A stretch of 64,000 nt of DNA, taken from NCBI GenBank assembly GCA_016124335.1, contig WGNX01000003.1, forward strand, positions 194,747-258,746. The letters are read 5' to 3'. This document shows, in pieces, positions 17,407-27,049 of the stretch. The notes beneath the pieces are model-generated. The model ran no database searches. It saw only the letters and a list, made by a program, of their open reading frames with translations, and was not told the DNA's origin. This DNA comes from Alphaproteobacteria bacterium. GTDB lineage: Bacteria; Pseudomonadota; Alphaproteobacteria; CACIAM-22H2. Each line of letters starts with the position of its first letter. The first letter of the stretch is position 1. The position numbers and the translations under genes are program-made.

Positions 17407-20400
17407 CTACCTCGCCGAGGCGGGACGAGCGCCCGCAAGCCGCAGCCGGACCCGTTCGAAGAAGAGGTAGATGACCGGCGTTGTGTAAAGCGTCAGCATT
17501 TGCGAAAGGACGAGACCGCCGACGATCGAAATGCCAAGCGGATTGCGCAGTTCCGAGCCCGTGCCGCTTTCCAGGGCGAGCGGAAGTGCGCCGAGAAGAG
17601 CTGCCATCGTCGTCATCATGATCGGGCGATAACGCAGCCGGCAGGCTTCGCGGATCGCCTCTTCCGGGCTCTTCCCTTCTCCGCGTTCGGCCTCGATCGC
17701 GAAATCGATCATCATGATCGCGTTCTTTTTGACGATCCCCATAAGCAGGACGATTCCGATCAGTCCGACGAGCGACAGATCGTGGCCGGACGCGGATAGC
17801 GCCAGCAGCGCCCCGATCCCGGCCGACGGAAGGGTCGAAAGAATGGTGACCGGATGGACGAGACTTTCGTAAAGCACGCCGAGCCCGATATAGATCACGA
17901 CGATCGCCGCGAGGATGAGCCATGGCTGGGTCGCCAGCGAGCTTTCGAATTCCGCCGCATCGCCGGCGAAGGCGCCTGTGATGGAAGCCGGCATGCCGAG
18001 ATCCGCTTCCGCGGCGCCGATTTCCCGCAGTGCCTGATCGAGGCTGCCACCCTGAGCCAGATCGAAGCTTATCGTGACGGCCGGAAACTGGCTTTGGCGA
18101 TTGACGGCGAGCACTGCGGGCCCGCGTTCGATCCGCGCCAATGCGCCGATCGGTACTTGCACGCCACCGGCCCCTGGAACACGAAGCGTTCCGATCGTGT
18201 CCGGATCGCTCTGCAGTTCTGGCGTCAGTTCCATCACGACGCGATACTGGTTTGTCTGCGCATAGATGGTCGAAACCTGCCGTTGGCCAAAGGCGTCGTA
18301 GAGCGTGTCATCGATGGACTGAAGGCTCACGCCGAGGCGCGACGCGGCATCCCTGTCAATCGACAGGCGGATTTCGCGCGCACCGGTCTGCTGATCGGAT
18401 GCAATGTCAGCCAGCGACGGGCGGCGGCGTAGCGCTTCGACCAATTGTGGCGCCCACCTCGCGAGTTCGACACCATCGGGTCCTGTCAGGGTGTATTGAT
18501 AGAGCGTCCGGCTCGCGCGAGCACCGATCTGGATATCCTGAACGGGTTGCAGATACGTCTGCGCCGGCAAAACCGCGAAAGATTCGTGCAGGCGTCGTAC
18601 GACTTCGAAGGCCGTGACATTTCGCTCGCGCCGTGGCCGCAGGACGATTGTAAGGCGGATGGTGTTTCCCGTACCGGCCTGCGTTCCAGCACCGGAAAAG
18701 CCCGTGACTCGAGCGACGGCATCGTCGGCGCGCGCAATCTCGACCGCCTGCTTCTGCAGTTCGGAAACCCGCAGAAAACTCGCGTCCTGCTCGGCGTCGA
18801 TCGTCGCCACGATGACACCGGTGTCCTGTGGCGGGAGAAAGCCCTTGGGAATGCCGATATACATTGCGATCGTCAGGACCAGCGTTGCGCCGGCGATGGC
18901 AAGTGTCGTGCCTTGCCACCGCATGACGACATCGAGCGTCGACATGTAGAAGCGGAGCGTCGCATCGAACGCGCCTTCGAGAATTCGCGAGACGGGCCCC
19001 GGCTGGTCATCGACGGAATGCCGGAGGATGCGCGCGCACATCATCGGGGTCAGGGTTAGCGAAACGAACGCGGAAATTATAACCGCGGTGGACAACGTGA
19101 CGGCAAACTCGTGAAACAACCGACCGACGACGCCGGACATGAACAGCAAGGGAATGAACACGGCCACGAGCGACACGGTCAGTCCAATGATCGTAAATCC
19201 GATTTGTTCGGCACCCTTGTAGGCGGCGGCGAGTGGCGATTCGCCTTTTTCGATATGCCGGACGATGTTTTCGATCATCACGATCGCATCGTCGACCACG
19301 AAACCCGTCGCAACCGTAAGGGCCATCAGCGAGAGATTGTCGAGACCGAAGCCGAGCAGCCGCATCACGCCGAAGGTCGCGATCAGCGAGACCGGCAAGG
19401 CGATCGCCGGGATCGCCGTCGCGCGCCAGCTGCGCAGAAAGAGATAGATCACGAAGACGACAAGGACTGTCGCAAGCCCGAGCGAGAACTGGACGTCCGC
19501 GACGCTCGCGCGGATGGTTATGGTCCGGTCCGCGACGATCGCGATGCGGATTCCCGGCGGGATGGCGCGTTCGAGATCGGGGATCGCACGTTTGATCCGG
19601 TCAGCCGTCTCGACGACGTTCGCTCCGGGCTGCCTTTGGATTTCGATGAGGACCGCCGGCCTGCCGTCAACACTTGCCGATACCTTGCTGTTCTCAAGCC
19701 CCGAGACGACTTCTGCCACGTCGCGCAGTCGCACCGGCGCGCCTTTCCGATAGGCAATGATGACGTCCCGATACTGATCGGGCTCCGTAATCTGGTCGTT
19801 GGCCGTGATCGTGAAGGCCTGGGCGGGCCCATCGAAGCTGCCCTTCGATTGCTTGGTATTCGCACGCTGCAGGACCGCTCGAATGTCTTCCAATCCCAAC
19901 CCATATGAGGCAAGGCGATCGGGAGCGATCTGGATGCGCACGGCCGGCTTTTGATCTCCCTGCACGCTGACGCGACCGACGCCGGCAATCTGGCTCAGCT
20001 TCTGGGCAAGAACGCTATCCGCCGCATCCGAGATTCGGACGATCGGCAGCGTGTCGGATATCAGCGCAAGGCTCAGGATCGGGGGATCGGCAGGGTTGAC
20101 CTTCGCGTAGGTCGGCGGATAGGGCAGCGTTCGCGGCAGAAACCCGGCCGCCACGTTTATCGCCGCCTGGACGTCCTGGGCGGCTTCGTCGATGCTTCGT
20201 CCGAGAACGAACTGAAGCGCGATCGCGCTGGTTCCGTAACTCGATGTCGACGTCATCGTCGTAACGCCGGAAATCTGGCCGAGCTGGCGCTCGAGCGGCG
20301 CCGTCACCAGAGCCGCAATCGTTTCCGGATCCGCGCCCGGAAGTCGCGTGGAAACCTGGATGGTCGGAAAATCGACCTCGGGCAGTGACGAAACGGGCAA

Positions 20401-20493
20401 AGCCCGATAGCCGAGCAGCCCCGCCATCACGATCGCCGCCGTCATCAAGGTCGTCGCGATCGGCCGTGCGATGAATGGTGCGCTGATTTTCAT
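17407..20493 (-). CDS. RND multidrug efflux pump, inner-membrane subunit (MdtB-like)
   Basis: 1028 residues with the AcrB-type layout: MKISAPFIARPIATTLM at the N-terminus, TM4 Asp pair in GFVVDDAIVMIENIVRH, and a C-terminal YRPIMMTTMAALLGALPLALESG. It is clearly paralogous to the next gene, sharing most landmark motifs. With the adaptor directly upstream and the TolC-type duct downstream it makes an MdtABC-OprM-like system for drugs, bile-salt-like or plant compounds; the substrate cannot be read from sequence. ATG 20493 is chosen over an upstream alternative at 20544 because the family begins with MKIS. Confidence 0.93.
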   Translation of the reverse strand: MKISAPFIARPIATTLMTAAIVMAGLLGYRALPVSSLPEVDFPTIQVSTRLPGADPETIAALVTAPLERQLGQISGVTTMTSTSSYGTSAIALQFVLGRSIDEAAQDVQAAINVAAGFLPRTLPYPPTYAKVNPADPPILSLALISDTLPIVRISDAADSVLAQKLSQIAGVGRVSVQGDQKPAVRIQIAPDRLASYGLGLEDIRAVLQRANTKQSKGSFDGPAQAFTITANDQITEPDQYRDVIIAYRKGAPVRLRDVAEVVSGLENSKVSASVDGRPAVLIEIQRQPGANVVETADRIKRAIPDLERAIPPGIRIAIVADRTITIRASVADVQFSLGLATVLVVFVIYLFLRSWRATAIPAIALPVSLIATFGVMRLLGFGLDNLSLMALTVATGFVVDDAIVMIENIVRHIEKGESPLAAAYKGAEQIGFTIIGLTVSLVAVFIPLLFMSGVVGRLFHEFAVTLSTAVIISAFVSLTLTPMMCARILRHSVDDQPGPVSRILEGAFDATLRFYMSTLDVVMRWQGTTLAIAGATLVLTIAMYIGIPKGFLPPQDTGVIVATIDAEQDASFLRVSELQKQAVEIARADDAVARVTGFSGAGTQAGTGNTIRLTIVLRPRRERNVTAFEVVRRLHESFAVLPAQTYLQPVQDIQIGARASRTLYQYTLTGPDGVELARWAPQLVEALRRRPSLADIASDQQTGAREIRLSIDRDAASRLGVSLQSIDDTLYDAFGQRQVSTIYAQTNQYRVVMELTPELQSDPDTIGTLRVPGAGGVQVPIGALARIERGPAVLAVNRQSQFPAVTISFDLAQGGSLDQALREIGAAEADLGMPASITGAFAGDAAEFESSLATQPWLILAAIVVIYIGLGVLYESLVHPVTILSTLPSAGIGALLALSASGHDLSLVGLIGIVLLMGIVKKNAIMMIDFAIEAERGEGKSPEEAIREACRLRYRPIMMTTMAALLGALPLALESGTGSELRNPLGISIVGGLVLSQMLTLYTTPVIYLFFERVRLRLAGARPASAR

Positions 20494-20503
20494 GCCGCAC
20501 TCA

Positions 20504-21751
20504 TCAGGACGGCGGGCGGCGGCCGCCCCCAACTGGTCCGGCACCGGGCGGACGGCCAGTGCCCGTGCGCGCGGGGCCCGCCTCGCCGTCGCCCGAGAGC
20601 GTCACGGGCGAGCCAGCACGGAGCCTGTCCTGACCGCCCAAGACGACGCGATCTCCGGCGGCAAGCTTGCCGTTCACGGCCGTCAGATCGCCGTCCGACT
20701 GGAGCACCTTGATTGGGCGGATCTGCGCCGTCATGTCGTCGCCGACGACAAACGCGAACGATCCCTCCGGTCCATACTGGACGGCCGACGACGGGATCAA
20801 CAATGCGTCGCGGACCGTATCGATCCGCAGCCGGACATTCACGAAGCTGCCCGGCCACAGTTCGAGCGCCGCATTCGGGAAAACAGCCTTCAGCTTGATC
20901 GTTCCGGTCGTGGCGTCGACCTGATTGTCGACGAACTCGACTCTACCCGTATCGAGAACGGTACCATCGCTGCGCAACGCACGGACCTCCAGTTGGTCGC
21001 CAGCCTGCATTCTGCGGGTCACATCGGGCAGCCGCTGCTGCGGCAGCGTAAAGACGACGCTGATTGGCTGGAGCTGGGTTATCACGACAATGCCGTTGGT
21101 ATCGTTCGCACGAACGATATTGCCGGCATCGACGAGCCGGAAGCCGAGCCGGCCGGAGATCGGCGCCACGATGCTCGTGTACGAAAGCTGGGTGCGCGCG
21201 CTTGCGATCGCCGCATCGTCGGACTTCAGGCTCGCTTCGATCTGGGCGACCTGCGCCTTGGTCGTATCGTACTGTTGCCGGCTGGCATAATTCTGCTGGA
21301 TGAGCGCGCCATATCGCTCAAGATCGCGCTTCGCATTGTCGAGCTGCGCCTGGTCCTGGGCGCGCTTGGCGACGGCCTGATCGAGAAGCGCCTGATACGT
21401 ACGTGGGTCGATCTGGGCAAGAAGCTCGCCCTCTTTGACATCCTGCCCCTCGCGGAAATTGATCCGGACGAGCTGCCCGTCAACGCGGCTCGAGACGACG
21501 ACTGAGTTGTACGCCTGTGCGGTGCCCAACGCATCGAGTTGCACGGGCAGGTCACCCGACTTGACGATCGCCACGCGTACGACCGGAGCTATGGCGCCGA
21601 CAGGCGGGCGCCGCTGCGCCGCATTCTGGCCGGACCCCGCAGGCTCCGTGACCACCGGCCGGAACGGCAGTTCGCGGCCGCTTGCGAACCAGATCGCGCC
21701 TATTGCAGCGACAACCAACCCAATCGAGATGATCCATTTTCCGAGGTGCAT
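20504..21751 (-). CDS. RND efflux periplasmic adaptor (MdtA-like membrane fusion protein)
   Basis: 415 residues. An N-terminal membrane anchor (WIISIGLVVAAIGAIWFASG) is followed by the lipoyl halves (VVVSSRVDGQLVRINFREGQDVKEGELLAQID and SYTSIVAPISGRLGFRLVDAGNIV), a helical hairpin between them and a beta-barrel domain. The last 30 residues are Gly/Pro-rich. It bridges the inner-membrane pumps and the outer-membrane duct. First gene of the operon, with AGGAG upstream of the ATG. The 211-base gap to the divergent phosphoesterase gene must hold both promoters; no regulator gene is adjacent. Confidence 0.93.
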   Translation of the reverse strand: MHLGKWIISIGLVVAAIGAIWFASGRELPFRPVVTEPAGSGQNAAQRRPPVGAIAPVVRVAIVKSGDLPVQLDALGTAQAYNSVVVSSRVDGQLVRINFREGQDVKEGELLAQIDPRTYQALLDQAVAKRAQDQAQLDNAKRDLERYGALIQQNYASRQQYDTTKAQVAQIEASLKSDDAAIASARTQLSYTSIVAPISGRLGFRLVDAGNIVRANDTNGIVVITQLQPISVVFTLPQQRLPDVTRRMQAGDQLEVRALRSDGTVLDTGRVEFVDNQVDATTGTIKLKAVFPNAALELWPGSFVNVRLRIDTVRDALLIPSSAVQYGPEGSFAFVVGDDMTAQIRPIKVLQSDGDLTAVNGKLAAGDRVVLGGQDRLRAGSPVTLSGDGEAGPARTGTGRPPGAGPVGGGRRPPS

Positions 21752-21962
21752 GTCGCTCCTGTCGCCCCGCAGGCCCGCCTGCCGTTGGCCTGTTTCGGCG
21801 CCGATAGTACGCGAGGTGCAAACTGCCCCGCGAATCGTTCGGTTTCAATCGGTAACGGGCTGCTACAAAAGCCGAATCGCTGCGACATATTCGCGGCTTG
21901 ACGAGTTATCGGGCGGCCAACCAATCTGGACGCGCCGCCATCGGCAGGGAGGGGTCCGGGCG

Positions 21963-22703
21963 ATGCGTATCGCTCTGATGAGCGACATCCATTCGAACCG
22001 GGAGGCCTTTTCGGCCTGCCTTGCGCATGCGCGCGAGCACGGGGCGGAAAGGTACGTCTTCCTTGGCGACTATGTCGGCTATGGCGCGGACCCGAATTGG
22101 GTCGTCGAAACGCTTGTCGATCTGGCCGGCAAAGGCGCAATCGCGATCGCCGGAAATCACGATCGTGCGATCGGTTCCGAGCGGCACGGGATGAATTCAC
22201 TCGCCGGCAGTGCGATTGAATGGACAACGGCCGCCTTGAGCCGGCCCGCGATCGATTTCCTCGCCGGGCTACCGCTCTTCGTTGAAGAGGAAGACCGCCT
22301 CTATGTCCACGCCGACGCTTCTCAGCCGGAAAAATGGATTTATGTCGACGAGACGGCAAGCGCCGCCACGAGCCTCGCGGCAACGCACCAGCGCGTGACT
22401 TTTTGCGGCCATGTCCATGTCCCGATGCTTTACGGTATCACTGCCACGCAGAAGCTCCTGAATTTCCAGCCGGTCGCCGAATCTCCGATCCCGCTGCTTC
22501 GCCAACGTCGCTGGCTTGTGGTCGTCGGATCGGTCGGCCAGCCGCGAGATCGGATCGCGGCAGCGGCCTACGCGCTTTACGACACGCTGACATGCAACTT
22601 CACGGCGCTGCGCGTGCCTTATGACGTGGACCTGGCAGCGGCGAAAATCCGCAAGGCCGGATTGCCGGAGGCGCTCGCCACCCGCCTGACGCTTGGCCGC
22701 TAG
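21963..22703 (+). CDS. Metallophosphoesterase (calcineurin-like)
   Basis: 246 residues. All family metal motifs are present in order: DIHSN (about residues 8-12), GDYVGYG, GNHDRA and GHVHVPM. Such single-domain enzymes hydrolyse phosphoesters, including diadenosine polyphosphates or phosphoproteins. It ends 8 bases before a Ser/Thr kinase-USP gene, so the pair may act on the same signalling process, with the phosphoesterase as possible antagonist; this is inferred. ATG 21963 is preceded by GGGAGGGG. Confidence 0.9.
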   Translation: MRIALMSDIHSNREAFSACLAHAREHGAERYVFLGDYVGYGADPNWVVETLVDLAGKGAIAIAGNHDRAIGSERHGMNSLAGSAIEWTTAALSRPAIDFLAGLPLFVEEEDRLYVHADASQPEKWIYVDETASAATSLAATHQRVTFCGHVHVPMLYGITATQKLLNFQPVAESPIPLLRQRRWLVVVGSVGQPRDRIAAAAYALYDTLTCNFTALRVPYDVDLAAAKIRKAGLPEALATRLTLGR

Positions 22704-22711
22704 GCGACCCG

Positions 22712-24127
22712 ATGGCCGCACGCCACAAATCCATGCTTGCCCCCGGCGACGTGATCGATGGATTCCGGATCGTGCGCAGCCTGCATGTCGGCGGCATGGC
22801 GATGCTTTGGATCGTCGAACATGATGACCACCAAGGTCCGCTCCTGATGAAAGTTCCGCGACTTGGTGAGGGCGAGGATCCGGCGGCGATCGTCAGCTTC
22901 GAGATGGAGCAGATGATCATGCCGCGTCTTGCGGGTCCGCATGTTCCAAAATTCGTCGCGGCGGGCGATTTCGCTGTCCTGCCGTATATCGTGATGGAGT
23001 TCGTCGAAGGCGTATCGCTCGCCGAGGTGTTGCCGAAACTTCCGTTGCCGATCGACGAAGTCGCGACGATCGGCGCGGCAATCGCCGCCGCACTCGACGA
23101 TATCCATCGCCAGCAGATCGTTCACCTCGACATCAAGCCGGGCAATATTCTCTTACGTTCGTCCGGTTCGGCCGTGCTCGTCGATTTCGGCCTGTCGACG
23201 CACGCCGCACTTCCCGACCTTATGGAAGAAGAGTTCCGTCTGCCCTACGGCTCCGCCCCCTATATGGCGCCCGAGCAGGTTCTCGGCGAGCGGCGCGATC
23301 CGGCGAGCGATCTGTTTGCGCTCGGGGCCGTCCTATATCACCTCGTCACCGGCCAAACGCCGTTCGGCGACCCGCAACGGATGGCCGGGCTTCGACGCCG
23401 CCTCTGGCGCGACCCCACACCTCCGCGAAAGCTTCGCCCCGAAATTCCCGGCTGGCTACAGGAAGTGATCCTTCGCTGCCTTAGCATCGATCCGGCAATG
23501 CGCCATCCGACCGCCGCCCAGCTTGCCTTCGATCTTTCCCATCCCGACCAGGTTGCGCTGACAGAACGCGCGGTACGCAGCAGTTCAGGCGGGATGCTTG
23601 CCGCGTTCCGCCGCCGCCTTGCCGCGCCGCGGACAAAGCCCGCGCGCCGGCGCAACTCCCTCTCCATTTCTTCGCCGGCGCCGATCCTTGCCGTCGCCGT
23701 CGATCTTGACGAGGGATCGGCCACGATCGCCGCTTCGCTGCGCGAGCAGGTCGCGAGGATCCTGCGCACGATGCCGCAGGCCCGACTGGCATGCCTGAAC
23801 GTGTTGAAGATCGCGCGCCTCACCATCGATACGGCACTCGACGAGGAAAGCCGCAACAAACATGTCCAGCGTCTTGTCGGACTGCGCCACCGGGCGGACG
23901 AACTGAAGCTCGATCCCGCACGGATCACGTTTCACGTGCTCGAGGCGACGGCACCCGCGGATGCGATCCTTGAATATGTCGTCGCGAACCGTGTTGACCA
24001 CGTCGTTCTTGGCGCACGGACGAAGTCGCTGCGGAAGTCGCTGCTCGGCAGCGTATCGGCGGCAGTGGCCGCGCAGGCTCCCTGCACCGTCACGATCGCA
24101 CGCTCGCGTAGCGCCTACGCTGAATAG
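22712..24127 (+). CDS. Ser/Thr protein kinase fused to a universal stress protein domain
   Basis: 471 residues. The Hanks-type kinase domain covers about residues 15-285: a degenerate Gly loop (LHVGGMAML), ATP Lys47 (LLMKVPR), catalytic loop HLDIKPGN with Asp140 (Leu replaces the usual Arg of HRD), DFG with Asp158 and APE. A basic, Arg-rich linker follows, then a UspA-like domain from about residue 325, ending in LGARTKSLRKSLLGSVSAAVA, close to the ATP-binding G-x2-G-x9-GS pattern but with the second Gly missing. No membrane segment, so cytosolic. The absence of the HRD Arg suggests activity not dependent on activation-loop phosphorylation. Confidence 0.9.
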   Translation: MAARHKSMLAPGDVIDGFRIVRSLHVGGMAMLWIVEHDDHQGPLLMKVPRLGEGEDPAAIVSFEMEQMIMPRLAGPHVPKFVAAGDFAVLPYIVMEFVEGVSLAEVLPKLPLPIDEVATIGAAIAAALDDIHRQQIVHLDIKPGNILLRSSGSAVLVDFGLSTHAALPDLMEEEFRLPYGSAPYMAPEQVLGERRDPASDLFALGAVLYHLVTGQTPFGDPQRMAGLRRRLWRDPTPPRKLRPEIPGWLQEVILRCLSIDPAMRHPTAAQLAFDLSHPDQVALTERAVRSSSGGMLAAFRRRLAAPRTKPARRRNSLSISSPAPILAVAVDLDEGSATIAASLREQVARILRTMPQARLACLNVLKIARLTIDTALDEESRNKHVQRLVGLRHRADELKLDPARITFHVLEATAPADAILEYVVANRVDHVVLGARTKSLRKSLLGSVSAAVAAQAPCTVTIARSRSAYAE

Positions 24128-24132
24128 CCGTC

Positions 24133-25164
24133 TCAGAACGCGATCTGGACCTTCATCGCCTTGTTCCGGTCGCCAGCCAGTTCGAACGCCGCATGGGCAT
24201 CGGCGACAGGAAACGTATCGGAAATGACAGGCCGGACGTCGATGATGCCGTCCCCCATCATCCGGACGGCAAGATCGAATTCGTCATCGAAGCGGAATGT
24301 GCCCCGAAGCGCGATTTCCTTCGCGACGAGCACGTTCATCGGAAGCTTCGCCTCGCCACCGACGCCGATCTGGACGATCGTACCGCGCGGGCGGACAAGT
24401 TCGATGCCGGTCCGCAACGCGACTTCGGTGCCGGATGCCTCGAAATGCACATCAAAACTGCCTTTGTCGGCCGCATACGGCTTCAGCGCATCGGGATCCT
24501 TCACGGGGTCGATCGCCCGCGTCGCCCCTACTTTGAGCGCCGTCTCGAGCGGGCGCGAGGCGATATCCGTCGCGACGATCTCCGCCGCACCGGCCGTGCG
24601 GGCGACTAGAACCATGAGGGCACCGATCGGGCCGCATCCGGTGACGAGCACGCGTTTGCCGAACAGCGCACCAGCCTGATTGGCGGCATGCAGACACACC
24701 GACAGTGGTTCGGCCATCGCCGCTTCGGCAAGACTGATCCGCTCCGGCACGGGCACTGCCTGACGCGCGAGCACGGTTACGTGCTCGCTGAAGGCGCCCT
24801 GAACGTGCGGGAACCGCATCGCGCTGCCGAAGAACCGCATGTCGAGGCACTGGTTGTGGAGCCCGGCCTCGCAATATTTGCAGACGAGGCACGGGCGGCT
24901 CGGGTTTACCGCAACGCGCGTGCCCGGACGAACATTCGCGACTCCCTCGCCGACGGCGGCGACCGTGCCGGACACTTCGTGCCCAAGCGTCATCGGCTCG
25001 CGGATGCGAACGGTGCCGAATCCGCCATGGTTATAGTAGTGGAGGTCGGAGCCGCAGATGCCGCCCATGCCGATACGCACCATCACCTCGCCCGGGCCGG
25101 GCTGTCGTTCGGCAAGCGTATCGAGCCGCAGATCCTTCGGGGCGTGAATCACGACAGCGCGCAT
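24133..25164 (-). CDS. Zinc-dependent medium-chain dehydrogenase, L-idonate 5-dehydrogenase type
   Basis: 343 residues. The catalytic-zinc segment GICGSDLHYYNHGG and LGHEVSG, the structural-zinc cysteines (PCLVCKYCEAGLHNQC) and the NAD(P)-binding VLVTGCGPIGALMV are all visible. Overall similarity in my judgement is to L-idonate 5-dehydrogenase and sorbitol/threonine dehydrogenases; the exact polyol or sugar acid is not settled. It is the last gene of the liv-type ABC operon, 20 bases after a MetE-like gene, which suggests that the importer's cargo or a product is an alcohol. Strong GGGAGGG site before ATG 25164. Confidence 0.85.
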   Translation of the reverse strand: MRAVVIHAPKDLRLDTLAERQPGPGEVMVRIGMGGICGSDLHYYNHGGFGTVRIREPMTLGHEVSGTVAAVGEGVANVRPGTRVAVNPSRPCLVCKYCEAGLHNQCLDMRFFGSAMRFPHVQGAFSEHVTVLARQAVPVPERISLAEAAMAEPLSVCLHAANQAGALFGKRVLVTGCGPIGALMVLVARTAGAAEIVATDIASRPLETALKVGATRAIDPVKDPDALKPYAADKGSFDVHFEASGTEVALRTGIELVRPRGTIVQIGVGGEAKLPMNVLVAKEIALRGTFRFDDEFDLAVRMMGDGIIDVRPVISDTFPVADAHAAFELAGDRNKAMKVQIAF

Positions 25165-25184
25165 CTTTCCCTCCCGCTCCCGCC

Positions 25185-26312
25185 TCAACCGCCCCAAACC
25201 TCCCGGGCGATCTCGACGATCATTTCAAGCTTACGCCACTGGTCGTCTTCGGCAAGGACGTTTCCCTCCTCCGTCGAGGCAAATCCGCATTGCGGCGACA
25301 GGCAAAGCTGGTCAAGCGGCGCGAATTTCGCGGCGGCATCGATCCGCCGCTTGATGTCGTCCTTCTTTTCGAGCGTGCCATGCTTTGTCGTGACCAGACC
25401 AAGCACCACGAGCTTCCCCTTCGGCAGGTGACGCAGCGGTTCGAACCCGCCCGAACGTTCGTCGTCCCACTCCATGAAATAGCCGTCGACGTCGATCTCC
25501 TCGAAGATGAACTTCGCGACCGGGTCATAGCCGCCCGACGCCACGTGGGTCGACATGAAGTTGCCGCGACACGTATGCGTCGTGATCGTCATGTCCGCCG
25601 GCCGCACCTTCGTCGCAGTGTTGATCATCTCCTTGTAGCGGCGGATCAACTGGTCGGGGTCGTCGCCCCGTTCCTGCAGCATCCGGCGTTGGCCGGCATC
25701 GCAAAAATACGAAAGGCTCGTGTCGTCGAGCTGGAGATAGCGGCACCCCGCGTCATAGAACGCCTTGACCGCCTTCGCATAGGCGCCGGCGAGATCGGCA
25801 TAATACTCCTCGAGATCGGGATAGAGGCCCGGATTGATCTGCTTCCGGCCGCCGCGGTAATGCAGCATCGACGGCGACGGGATTGTCATCTTTGCGACCC
25901 GGCTCGTGGCGCCCTTGAGAAAGCGGAAATGGTCCAGGTGCGGATGTTTTGAAAATCCGATCTTGCCGGTGACCTGGGGGGATTCCGCGCGCGTCTGGAC
26001 GCCCGCAAACTGGATTCCCTTTTCGAGCTTGACGCGTGAGATGCCATCCAGGTTCCAGAGAAAGTCGTAGTGCCACCATGAACGGCGAAACTCGCCGTCC
26101 GTGACCGCCTGCAGGCCGATATCCTCTTGCCGCTTCACGATCTTGCGGATTTCGGCGTCCTCGACGTCACGAAGCGCGGCAGCGGAAATTTCGCCCTTTT
26201 CGTGCTTGGCGCGCGCGTCGCGCAGGGCAGCGGAGCGCAGCAGCGATCCGACCATGTCGGCGCGAAAAGGCGGACGCTTGCGAGCGAGGTTCTTTACGGT
26301 GGTCTGCGACAT
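25185..26312 (-). CDS. MetE-like cobalamin-independent methyltransferase (C-terminal-domain type)
   Basis: 375 residues, about half of full MetE, corresponding to its catalytic C-terminal barrel. Zinc-thiolate ligands are visible as His and Cys in TTHTCRGN and Cys in LSPQCGFAS. The N-terminal part has RADMVGSLLR and VTDGEFRRSWW, typical of YxjG/YxjH-type proteins. These transfer methyl or alkyl groups to thiols; some are annotated as methionine synthases without folate evidence. Location between ABC importer genes and a dehydrogenase argues for a catabolic or demethylation role rather than housekeeping methionine synthesis. This is inference. Confidence 0.85.
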   Translation of the reverse strand: MSQTTVKNLARKRPPFRADMVGSLLRSAALRDARAKHEKGEISAAALRDVEDAEIRKIVKRQEDIGLQAVTDGEFRRSWWHYDFLWNLDGISRVKLEKGIQFAGVQTRAESPQVTGKIGFSKHPHLDHFRFLKGATSRVAKMTIPSPSMLHYRGGRKQINPGLYPDLEEYYADLAGAYAKAVKAFYDAGCRYLQLDDTSLSYFCDAGQRRMLQERGDDPDQLIRRYKEMINTATKVRPADMTITTHTCRGNFMSTHVASGGYDPVAKFIFEEIDVDGYFMEWDDERSGGFEPLRHLPKGKLVVLGLVTTKHGTLEKKDDIKRRIDAAAKFAPLDQLCLSPQCGFASTEEGNVLAEDDQWRKLEMIVEIAREVWGG

Positions 26313-26338
26313 GTCTTCCCTCTCGGAATGAGCCGATC

Positions 26339-27049
26339 TCAATTTCGCGACGATACGCCAAGATGCCGGTCGAGTGCCGCCGCGTCCTCGCCAAGCAAAT
26401 CACTCGTGGAACGGTGCACGATGGTCCCGCGGTCGAGGATGATCACATCGTCCGTCATCGCAAGGATTTTCCGCGCCTTCTGTTCGACGATGATAGCAGA
26501 AAGCCCCTCCTCGCGCGTCAGCCGTTCGATCGTGCCGAGAAGCTCGTCAACGATGATCGGCGCAAGACCTTCGAGCGGCTCGTCAAGCAGAAGCAGACGC
26601 GGATTGAGCATCAATGCGCGCGCGACCGCAAGCATCTGCTGTTCGCCGCCGGACAGTTGCCCGCCGAGATTCCGCCGCCGCTCCGCCAAGCGCGGGAACA
26701 TCGCATAGGCGGATTTCAAGTCCCAGCGCCCCGGCCGCGCCACTGCCGTCAGGTTCTCCTCGACACTCAGCGATTTGAATATGTTCCGCTCCTGCGGAAC
26801 CCAACCGATGCCGCCGCGTGCCCTGAACTCCGGCGGTGCCCCGGCGATATCGACGCCATCCCACAGGACCCGCCCGCTACGGTGACGTGTAACCCCGATG
26901 ATCGTATCGATCGCCGTCGTCTTGCCTGTCCCATTTCGACCGAGCAAGGCAAGTGACCGCCCTTCTTCAAGAACGAAGGAGAGGCCGTTCAGCACGATGG
27001 CCTCGCCATATCCGGCGACAACCGATTCAAGCCGCAAGAGATCAGCCAT
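26339..27049 (-). CDS. Branched-chain amino-acid-type ABC transporter ATPase, LivF type
   Basis: 236 residues. Walker A (GRNGTGKTT, about residues 37-45), the LSGGEQQM signature and Walker B LLLLDEPLEGLAP are intact. Small LivF-type ATPases pair with LivG on LivH/LivM permeases. The start overlaps the end of the LivG-type gene by 8 bases. Cargo of this importer family ranges from branched amino acids to amides, urea and aromatic acids; here it is unknown. Confidence 0.93.
   Translation of the reverse strand: MADLLRLESVVAGYGEAIVLNGLSFVLEEGRSLALLGRNGTGKTTAIDTIIGVTRHRSGRVLWDGVDIAGAPPEFRARGGIGWVPQERNIFKSLSVEENLTAVARPGRWDLKSAYAMFPRLAERRRNLGGQLSGGEQQMLAVARALMLNPRLLLLDEPLEGLAPIIVDELLGTIERLTREEGLSAIIVEQKARKILAMTDDVIILDRGTIVHRSTSDLLGEDAAALDRHLGVSSRN

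Noticed and set aside
17402-17923. N-terminal extension of the second RND pump
   Set aside because: It overlaps the 3' end of the first pump gene in another frame; RND proteins start with the MSIS-type segment.
24105-24120. Small dyad GCGTAG/CTACGC at the kinase 3' end
   Set aside because: Only a 6-bp stem inside coding sequence with no T-run; not convincing as a terminator.
22712-24127. Kinase-USP protein as a pseudokinase
   Set aside because: Lys47, Asp140, the DFG Asp158 and APE are all present; only the HRD Arg is replaced, which does not abolish catalysis in known kinases.
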